DNA of 11,593 bases from an uncultured Collinsella sp. (GTDB lineage: Bacteria; Actinomycetota; Coriobacteriia; Coriobacteriales; Coriobacteriaceae). Shown one piece after another: positions 6,441-11,593 of the stretch; positions within the stretch are counted from its first letter, which is position 1, and every line of letters begins with the position of its first letter. Where the stretch lies: assembly GCA_900550835.1 (NCBI GenBank), contig URTP01000061.1, positions 1 to 11,593 on the forward strand, read 5' to 3'. The notes below the pieces were generated by a model. It did not search any database, was not told the origin of the DNA, and worked only from the letters and a program-made list of their open reading frames with translations. The translations under genes and the position numbers were made by a program.

Positions 6441-6504
6441 CGCCCCTGTCGGACCACCGTGACCTCAGTTGGGATGGGCCCAGCACTGCCGCGTACTCGG
6501 TGAG

Positions 6505-7229
6505 CTAGAGCCAACTGTTCGTCTTCACGTCGCGTATGGCGATATTTCGGTCGTCCGGCTCGGTGATGCCGTAGCCGAACGCCTGGAGCGTCTCGATGGA
6601 CTCCTGGATCCTCTGTTGGAACATGGGACCCGGATCGACCCTCGGCCCGAGGTGCCCGCGCCAAAGGCACGGCGTGGCGCGCAGCATGTTATGGATTTTG
6701 GAGATGGGCTCGATGTCGGCGTAGACGTTGAGCGTCGCCATGGCGTCCTTGTGGCCGAGGATCGATTGGAGCGCCTTGATATCGCCGCCTTGGCGGATCC
6801 ACTGCGTTGCGAACGTGTAGCGAAGGCCGTGGAACGTGATCAGCTCGTCGTTGGTGCCCATGAGGCCGTTGGTCTCCGAGAACGTCTTGAACGCCCTGCG
6901 GATATAGCTTGTCGTCGCGAAGGTCGCGCCCGGCTCCGACAGGATGTAGCAGTCCCCGATCTCGACCGCCCCGGTAAGGCCGCGCAAGCGCAGCTTTCCG
7001 CAGTCGATCTCGTGGGTCTCCTTCAGGAAGGGGGTTAGGCCGACCGGGTCGATGGGGATACCCCTGGCGTCATGGGTCTTGGTGTTCTTGATGAACGAAC
7101 CCATTCCCTTCGCGTACGCCACCGAGTGTCTGATCGAGATCAGGCCCGTCTCGAAATCCACATCGCACCACCAAGGCCGCAGACCTCGCCGATTCGCATC
7201 CCCGTGTGCAGGGCGAGTACGACCGCCCT
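6505..7229 (-). pseudogene. Tyrosine recombinase (integrase) remnant, truncated and frameshifted
   Basis: The catalytic domain of a phage/ICE-type tyrosine recombinase is recognisable. Box I, with LALHTGMRIGEVCGL and its catalytic Arg, is read from about 7221 to 7176. A one-base deletion near 7170-7175 then shifts the frame; adding a base would give the expected GLRWCDVDFETG. The rest is intact: lysine strand IKNTKTHDARGIPI, HGLRYTFATQWI (6816-6830 region), LGHKD and NVYAD with the nucleophile Tyr. The N-terminal arm-binding and core-binding domains (normally about 150-200 residues) are missing: the box I frame runs directly back into the stop codon of the XRE gene at 7230-7232. The enzyme is therefore almost certainly inactive, and the island it once moved is probably fixed. 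A sequencing error could explain the frameshift but not the missing N-terminus. Confidence 0.85.
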
Positions 7230-7481
7230 CTAATCCTCGGCGGACCAATCGAGTCCGAACTCCTTTCGGGCATCCTCTTCGCTCATGACTTCGAGAAGGT
7301 CTCCGGGTTGGCAACGAAGGGCGAGGCATAGCTGCTCGAGTGTGTTGAAGCGAATGCCGCGAATATGCCCTTTTTTAATACGGGACAGGTTCACGGGCGT
7401 GGTTCCAATCCTTTCGGCAAGTTCGTTCGAGGAAATCTTTCGCTCGGCCATGATCTTGTCGAGGCGAACAATTACGGGCAT
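7230..7481 (-). CDS. XRE-family transcriptional regulator, YozG-like
   Basis: The 83-aa product is a compact helix-turn-helix DNA-binding protein. Residues 17-55 (SSNELAERIG, TTPVNLSRIKKG, then FNTLEQLCLAL) form the Cro/XRE helices, and RCQPGDLLE at 56-64 is the conserved ending of the YozG type. Such regulators are typically encoded beside a DUF2975 membrane protein, as here: its start lies 12 bases after the upstream stop codon, with AAGGAAA as Shine-Dalgarno. The tail after GDLLEV (about 18 residues) is longer than usual, and its stop TAG abuts the recombinase remnant in the same frame. The tail may therefore have arisen at the deletion junction. It is a candidate repressor of the divergent promoter at 8004-8123. 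Confidence 0.88.
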   Translation of the reverse strand: MPVIVRLDKIMAERKISSNELAERIGTTPVNLSRIKKGHIRGIRFNTLEQLCLALRCQPGDLLEVMSEEDARKEFGLDWSAED

Positions 7482-7490
7482 GGCGTTTCC

Positions 7491-8003
7491 TTACGCAATC
7501 TCGTCGGAGTCGAGGTACAGCTCTCGGGCGTACAAGAAGAGCTGGGAAAGCATGAACAGGACGATGCCGAGAACCAGAGAGGTCCAATCGAATGATGAAG
7601 CGATCTCTTGGGCGCCGACGGCCCCCTCGCCGCCAAACATCGAAACGGAGGTTTTGAGTGAGCCGGCGTAGAGGCTGGTGGCAGCTTGAACAACGAAGAG
7701 AATGCCGAGCACCTTCAAGCATGTCGCAGACCCTTTCTTGAAGGGGTCTCCGCTCTTGATCGTCCACACGAGAACGGCGCTGAGGATGGTCGTAGCGATA
7801 CCGATGACGGCAGGGACCAATGTCGAGATCGCAAGGGCTGGATACGCGGGGGAGTCTGCAATTACAGGGTTGTCGAGCACTTCGATTGCTGGCTTTAAGG
7901 AGAACGCCACTTGTGCGATGGCGGTGGCGCAAAGGGTCGCAGAGGCTATCGCACATGCGATGCGGAAGGAATGAAGCCGGGGAGTGCGATTGTCGGAACT
8001 CAT
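7491..8003 (-). CDS. DUF2975-like four-helix membrane protein
   Basis: The 170-aa product has four hydrophobic segments, at about residues 12-33, 54-80, 95-113 and 139-158, so it is an integral membrane protein of the cytoplasmic membrane. A SGDPF motif before the third helix and the ending ELYLDSDEI resemble the DUF2975 family, whose function is unknown but which is commonly paired with YozG-type XRE regulators. It is the first gene of a two-gene minus-strand operon with that regulator. The start at 8003 has an excellent Shine-Dalgarno, CGGAGG, 5 bases upstream. A role in passing a membrane or peptide signal to the regulator is inference. The conserved pairing makes the family call fairly good; the function remains open. 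Confidence 0.75.
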   Translation of the reverse strand: MSSDNRTPRLHSFRIACAIASATLCATAIAQVAFSLKPAIEVLDNPVIADSPAYPALAISTLVPAVIGIATTILSAVLVWTIKSGDPFKKGSATCLKVLGILFVVQAATSLYAGSLKTSVSMFGGEGAVGAQEIASSFDWTSLVLGIVLFMLSQLFLYARELYLDSDEIA

Positions 8004-8040
8004 AATAACCTCCGAAGAATTTAAAAAACTCAGGTTACTT

Positions 8041-8059
8041 TTTAACAGTTTATGTTAAA
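8041..8059. promoter_or_regulatory. 19-bp palindrome, candidate operator
   Basis: TTTAACA (8041-8047) and TGTTAAA (8053-8059) are perfect inverted arms around a 5-base centre. The palindrome covers the putative -10 of the minus-strand operon and touches the -35 of the plus-strand one, the position expected for a repressor site serving both directions. The adjacent XRE protein is the obvious candidate to bind it. Confidence 0.6.
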
Positions 8060-8075
8060 TTGACTTTGCCGGCAA
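8047..8075 (-). promoter_or_regulatory. Putative promoter of the DUF2975-XRE operon
   Basis: On the minus strand, TTGCCG (8075-8070) is followed after exactly 17 bases by TAAACT (8052-8047); each hexamer matches consensus at four of six positions. The transcript would start near 8040, giving a leader of about 36 bases that ends in the strong CGGAGG ribosome-binding site. The -35 forms half of the 10-bp palindrome TTGCCGGCAA (8066-8075). Confidence 0.5.
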
Positions 8076-8088
8076 GTAATCACAACAT
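8060..8088 (+). promoter_or_regulatory. Putative promoter of the secreted peptide operon
   Basis: TTGACT (8060-8065) matches the -35 consensus at five of six positions. The best -10 at 17-base spacing is CAACAT (8083-8088), only three of six, so the promoter is weak or needs an activator. The spacer contains the perfect palindrome TTGCCGGCAA (8066-8075). Confidence 0.35.
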
Positions 8089-8123
8089 GCTGCAACCGAA
8101 ACCCCTCTAGATTGGAGAGGATT

Positions 8124-8489
8124 ATGTTCAGTACTGTTAAGTCGTGTAAGCTCTTGGTTTTCCTCGGCCTCGCTCTTTGTCTGTTGCTGCCGGGAGCCCC
8201 CGCTTTTGCGGATACCCCGATGCCTCCTTCCCAGGAGAGCAGCCAGTGTGCCCTCGTTGAGCCCCTCGGGTATACGGACGACGTCGTCGATACCTACTGG
8301 AGCTACAGCTGTCCTCGCGGCGTAAGCGGGCACAGCATCTCGATGTTCAACATCTCTTACAAGACGATCTCCTACCGAAATGGCTATCGCCGATCCGCGC
8401 ATCATAGGGAATCCCGCCTCGCTGCAATGTGCTCCTGTGGTGTTCTTGGCACAACTGATAAATGGCAATTTGTCTATAGCACCTACTAG
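8124..8489 (+). CDS. Secreted bacteriocin-like peptide, possibly lactococcin 972 family
   Basis: The 121-aa product begins with a clear Sec signal peptide: a basic start (K6, K9), a hydrophobic core (LLVFLGLALCLLL) and a cleavage site after AFA (27-29). The mature part has 92 residues, with four cysteines (C42, C63, C103, C105) and many aromatic, Ser and His residues. The pattern YWSYS, GHSIS, a basic RRSAHH stretch and an aromatic C-terminus (WQFVYSTY) resembles the lactococcin 972 family as I recall it; that family is also Sec-exported and encoded beside a large membrane protein and an ABC ATPase. Cysteines are not typical of lactococcin 972, so this may be a diverged branch. ATG 8124 is preceded by GGAGAGG (8114-8120). 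It is the first gene of a three-gene operon. An adhesin or signalling peptide is the alternative. Confidence 0.6.
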   Translation: MFSTVKSCKLLVFLGLALCLLLPGAPAFADTPMPPSQESSQCALVEPLGYTDDVVDTYWSYSCPRGVSGHSISMFNISYKTISYRNGYRRSAHHRESRLAAMCSCGVLGTTDKWQFVYSTY

Positions 8490-8493
8490 ATGC

Positions 8494-8525
8494 GAGGAAG
8501 GGCCGAGCATTTTGTTCGGCCCCTC
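8494..8525 (+). promoter_or_regulatory. Intercistronic hairpin between peptide and permease genes
   Basis: GGGCCGA (8500-8506) pairs perfectly with TCGGCCC (8516-8522), extended by GAG/CTC (8494-8496 with 8523-8525) after a small bulge. No T-run follows. A stem here could stabilise the peptide mRNA or partly stop transcription, giving more peptide than transporter, an arrangement common in bacteriocin operons. Confidence 0.55.
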
Positions 8526-8555
8526 TGTTCCGACTGGATGAGGTTAAGGTTGGCG

Positions 8556-10778
8556 ATGAATATGCTCAAAATCTCGAAGGCGATCTTTAGGTCGCTTCTC
8601 TCCTCCAGGTCGCTCTGTGTTGTCGTTGTTGCGTTGATGGTTCTTTGTGCTCTGCCCGTCTTCAGGAGCGCGGCTGGCATCGACGGACGGGTCGAATACC
8701 TCGAGTCGGGAATAACCCGTGTTGAGCAGGAATTGTCAGCATCCTATGCGGATGCGCTTGTGAATGCGGGGGAGGACGGTGTCTATACCTCTTCATCAAG
8801 CATGCCCGCGCTTCTGTACCCTCTTGCCGCGGGACGTCTTATCTTGGCACCGCTCTCTCCCCTACTTCCGTTTCTGCAGATATCGGATGGAGAGTACACC
8901 TATTATGACGGATCGAAGGAGTACTTGCTATGGGTCGCAACGGCCGTTGCCGTCTCGTTCCTTGCCGCGCGTCTTAACAAACGTGAAAAGCTCATCATCC
9001 AGGCACCGATGGGCGAGCTGGGTAGACTTGTTGCATCGAGCGTATGGGCGAGTGTTTTTGCAATGCTTGCCGTCCTCGCCATCAATCTTCCAGGGATAAT
9101 CGCCGCGCTTGTGAAGAATGGCCCGGGCTCGCCGTTCTATCCGATAGGCTACATTCAATATGCGACTCCGGTTATCAAACCGGCTTGGCTGGTGTTCGCG
9201 CAGACGGCCATCTTGCAATTCTTGGTGGCAGCGTTCATCTCGCTTGTCGTTCACCTTGCCGTGAAGATTGCCAATAACCCTACGCTTGGAATCGTGTTCG
9301 TATGTGCCCTGATGGGGGTGACGATGGTTCCCGGGTATTACGGAAGATCCATCGCTTTACGTGAGTTCGCCCTGTTGAATCCCCTTACGTATGCGAACAC
9401 TGAGTTGACCGTCGGCGCCTATAGCCCGTACCCGACAACGCAGATAGTGAATCTGCCTGGACTTTGCTTCGAGCGTGGCGCGATTGCCCTCGTATGCGCA
9501 ATCGGGATCGAGGTGCTGGCAATTAGCCTGCTTTGCGTTGCTGGAAAGAGCGGCTGCGCGTGCCCGATGTCCCCGATTTGTCTTGAGAGAGGTTCCTTCA
9601 CTGCATCGAGAACGGCAACTCGTTCGAGCGCTTGTGCCTCCGCCGTTGCATACGTAAGAACGATGGGGAAACTGCTCCTGCGTTCTCCTACCCTCGCCGT
9701 ATGCGCGATTGCAATGTCGACGACGATGCTGGCCCCGGCTCTGGTCGAGATGTTTCCTGACGCTGATAACGTTTCCGCTGTTCGGTATAGGGATGGGGAG
9801 CTCCGTTCAATAGATCGGTATCTAGAGCAGAACGCTGCGAATATGGACGTCGAGGGCAAAGCGGCCCTGGAAGACATGCGGGATGCTCTTTCGGGTTTCG
9901 TGTACGCGCCTATGCCTGCGGAGGGGTTTCGAAGCCTTGCGACGTACGAGCGCGCTCGAGGTGAGCTGGGCGCGGCAGATGCGACTCTCCTGCAATCGAT
10001 CGGAATCGAGCCGGAGACTCCTTCTCGTGCGGAGGCGCGCGCCCTTCTGCTTGAGTCGATCGCGAGCTTGCCGGACCCCAAGGTTTACGAGTTAAGTACG
10101 AAGATGCCCCCATTAATCCTCCTTTCGTATCTCCAGGCAGCGCTTCCCTCCTTATTTTTGCTGTTGCCCGTGGTTGTCACATCGCTCGCGTGCACCCACC
10201 TGCAGTGTCGTTCCCTTCTGGTTCTCCAGATCCCCGCAACAGCGCATGTGCGTTTTCTGACGGCTGTTGCGCTGGCTCTCCTGCTTGGCTTGGTGCTGCT
10301 TTTGGTGTCGATGGTTCCCGCTGTCGTTGTGTCCGTGATTAAGAACGGTGCGGGTGGATCGGAGTATCCCGTCGCTCTCATTCGGGCGGGAGCTTCGACA
10401 ACGTCCATGGTGGGGGAGGCGGTGTTGTGCAGTATTCCGTTGCTGGTCATGGCATACGGCGTGATTTCCGTCGTCGCTGCGTTGACAGCAGCGATTAGCC
10501 GCAACCCCGTTGTCACCGGAATGGTTTGCGCGGTTCTCTTGGTGTTGGGTTCGTTGAGCGCTCATGTTGAAAGCGTGGGCATGGGCGTCGCGCTGCTGGC
10601 TCCATTCGCCTCGTTTGATCCCGCTTCCCAGGTGGGGACGATTGGGTTCCTTGGGCGAGGGACGAACGCGATGCCTTTTGGAGAGGTCGTCGGCGCATCG
10701 GGCGCTCTGCTGGTGGTCTTGGGCGCCGTATCTCCGTTGATGGTGCGCCTGAGTGTTCCAAAGATCGAAAGGGGATGA
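8556..10778 (+). CDS. Duplicated ABC-2-like transporter permease
   Basis: The 740-aa integral membrane protein is built of two similar halves. Each has one N-terminal helix (about 20-36 and 378-396), a polar, probably extracellular, stretch of 70-120 residues, then about five helices. Matching landmarks lie exactly 409 residues apart: LVKNGPGS..YP at 185 and VIKNGAGG..YP at 594; NNPTLGIVFVCALM at 240 and RNPVVTGMVCAVLL at 649; LLNPL near 273 and LLAPF near 680. It should form the full membrane part of an ABC transporter with the ATPase of the next gene, with which it overlaps by 4 bases. Because the peptide upstream has a Sec signal, the transporter is more likely to protect the producer or sense the peptide than to export it. 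ATG 8556 has TAAGG 6 bases upstream; the open frame reaches back to 8490 through the hairpin. It is comparable in position and size to the bacteriocin-associated membrane proteins of lactococcin 972 loci. Confidence 0.75.
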   Translation: MNMLKISKAIFRSLLSSRSLCVVVVALMVLCALPVFRSAAGIDGRVEYLESGITRVEQELSASYADALVNAGEDGVYTSSSSMPALLYPLAAGRLILAPLSPLLPFLQISDGEYTYYDGSKEYLLWVATAVAVSFLAARLNKREKLIIQAPMGELGRLVASSVWASVFAMLAVLAINLPGIIAALVKNGPGSPFYPIGYIQYATPVIKPAWLVFAQTAILQFLVAAFISLVVHLAVKIANNPTLGIVFVCALMGVTMVPGYYGRSIALREFALLNPLTYANTELTVGAYSPYPTTQIVNLPGLCFERGAIALVCAIGIEVLAISLLCVAGKSGCACPMSPICLERGSFTASRTATRSSACASAVAYVRTMGKLLLRSPTLAVCAIAMSTTMLAPALVEMFPDADNVSAVRYRDGELRSIDRYLEQNAANMDVEGKAALEDMRDALSGFVYAPMPAEGFRSLATYERARGELGAADATLLQSIGIEPETPSRAEARALLLESIASLPDPKVYELSTKMPPLILLSYLQAALPSLFLLLPVVVTSLACTHLQCRSLLVLQIPATAHVRFLTAVALALLLGLVLLLVSMVPAVVVSVIKNGAGGSEYPVALIRAGASTTSMVGEAVLCSIPLLVMAYGVISVVAALTAAISRNPVVTGMVCAVLLVLGSLSAHVESVGMGVALLAPFASFDPASQVGTIGFLGRGTNAMPFGEVVGASGALLVVLGAVSPLMVRLSVPKIERG

Positions 10779-10783
10779 TCTCG

Positions 10784-11524
10784 ATGATTGACCTTCAAAC
10801 GCTGACGATCTCTTATGGAAAGAAGGTGCTCGTAGATTCGGTGAACGCTGAGTTTGCCCCGGGTACGGTCTACGGTCTCGTCGCTCCGAACGGGCATGGA
10901 AAGACGACGTTGCTGCGTGCGATGGCAGGTTTGCCGGGTCCTCGCGTGGACGGGAGCATCGTTCTGGATGAGGTGCAGGGTACGGGTGCGAGAGAGGTCC
11001 GTTCTATGATCTTCTATGCACCTGGTGAGGGGACGCTGCTGTATCCCGGATTGCGTGCGGAAGATCACCTCAAGATGGTTTGCGATATGTGGCCGCATGC
11101 TCGCGATATCGAAGAGATAGTGGAACAAACGCAGATAGGCGAGTTCGCGAAGATGAGGATCCGCACTCTGAGCCAGGGCATGAAGCAGCAGCTTACCCTG
11201 GCGATTGCGTATGCGACGGGCGCGCGGTACCTTCTATTAGATGAGCCCATGAACGCGCTCGACCCCAGCAGGGTGGACTTGCATTCCGAGATTCTCAGGA
11301 AGCTGGCCGATTCTGGTACGTGCATCATCATGTCATCCCACATCTTGGATTCGGTCGATAGGCTGTGCGATGAGATTCTGTTTTTGAAGGATGGGAGGCT
11401 CATTAGAAGCATTCCGCAAGATGATGCTGCGCCGAAGTCTCCTGGATCCCATTTCGCAAAGCCTGCCGGACGCGCCGAGGGTGCGCTAAGCACGTATCGG
11501 CGACTCTACGAAAAGGGCGGGTAG
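10784..11524 (+). CDS. ABC transporter ATP-binding protein
   Basis: The 246-aa product is the nucleotide-binding subunit that powers the permease encoded just upstream. Walker A is GLVAPNGHGKTT (31-42, K40), with His where Ser is usual. The signature is LSQGM (129-133), Walker B YLLLDEP (149-155, catalytic E154), and the H-loop SSH (H186). The Q-loop region reads YAPGEGTLLYPGL, without the usual Gln. About 40 residues follow the core and are probably a permease-contact tail. I prefer ATG 10784: AAAGGGG (10768-10774) is 9 bases from it, but directly abuts the in-frame ATG at 10775 that overlaps the permease stop. Use of 10775 would add three residues. Translation is probably coupled to the permease gene. 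Confidence 0.9.
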   Translation: MIDLQTLTISYGKKVLVDSVNAEFAPGTVYGLVAPNGHGKTTLLRAMAGLPGPRVDGSIVLDEVQGTGAREVRSMIFYAPGEGTLLYPGLRAEDHLKMVCDMWPHARDIEEIVEQTQIGEFAKMRIRTLSQGMKQQLTLAIAYATGARYLLLDEPMNALDPSRVDLHSEILRKLADSGTCIIMSSHILDSVDRLCDEILFLKDGRLIRSIPQDDAAPKSPGSHFAKPAGRAEGALSTYRRLYEKGG

Positions 11525-11526
11525 AA

Positions 11527-11593
11527 ATGCAAGTTAAAAATCTATGTGGTCAATATAATACCGTTGAACCAGCGTATCGATACCGCTCAGCCA
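11527..11593 (+). CDS. Start of a possible further ORF, cut by the window edge
   Basis: An ATG two bases after the ATPase stop opens a frame of 22 codons that stays open to the window end, beginning MQVKNLCGQYNTVEPAYRY. AAAAGGG (11511-11517) lies about 9 bases upstream and could serve as its ribosome-binding site. The composition is more AT-rich than the preceding gene. Nothing is recognisable from so short a piece; it may be the fourth gene of the operon or may not be coding. Confidence 0.3.
   Translation, partial: MQVKNLCGQYNTVEPAYRYRSA

Noticed and set aside
6305..6670. 121-codon minus-strand frame over the hairpin stretch and recombinase end
   Set aside because: It overlaps the recombinase catalytic region in another frame and continues into repeat-rich DNA; no start signal or domain.
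8055..8510. 151-codon minus-strand frame opposite the secreted peptide
   Set aside because: The plus-strand frame has a signal peptide, a good ribosome-binding site and operon context; the reverse frame has none of these.
11574..11583. Palindrome GTATCGATAC near the right edge
   Set aside because: Ten bases is too short to mean much, and the context is cut off.

Overview
The window looks like chromosomal DNA of a high-GC gut actinobacterium, most likely Collinsella or a close coriobacterial relative. This rests on gene content, on GC-rich codon use in positions 476-6109, and on short intergenic repeats built around GGGGAC that I associate from memory with Collinsella genomes; I could not check this by search.

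Region 1 (1-475) is non-coding. It starts with a long hairpin (1-93), continues with several inverted and tandem repeats, and ends with a textbook intrinsic terminator (420-455) only 20 bases before the next gene. Region 2 (476-6109) is housekeeping DNA: adenine deaminase (ade, +), a Cof-type HAD phosphatase (+), then on the minus strand a second Cof-type HAD phosphatase, citrate synthase (gltA) and a small ACT-domain protein (UPF0237 type). The reading order on the minus strand is ACT, gltA, HAD. The first HAD gene is bracketed by two inverted copies of a 40-bp repeat, each overlapping the stop codon of the neighbouring gene. Three genes here (ade, HAD 1, HAD 2) have a terminator-like or SD-sequestering hairpin within about 30 bases of the start codon.

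Region 3 (6110-6504) is a non-coding boundary with a string of GC-rich hairpins. Region 4 (6505-11593) looks like an acquired, now immobile island. It holds a broken tyrosine recombinase (N-terminal part missing, one frameshift), an XRE/YozG-type repressor and a four-helix DUF2975-like membrane protein on the minus strand. Facing them is a plus-strand operon: a 121-aa Sec-secreted peptide with four cysteines in the mature part, resembling the lactococcin 972 bacteriocin family; a 740-aa membrane protein that is an internal tandem duplication of an ABC-2-like permease; and an ABC ATPase. A further ORF starts at 11527 and runs off the edge.

My reading of the island is a Sec-exported bacteriocin-like peptide with a dedicated ABC self-protection (or sensing) transporter. 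It shares a 120-bp divergent promoter with an XRE-DUF2975 pair, and a 19-bp palindrome in that promoter is a candidate operator. The peptide's family assignment is the least certain part; the internal duplication of the permease is directly visible.
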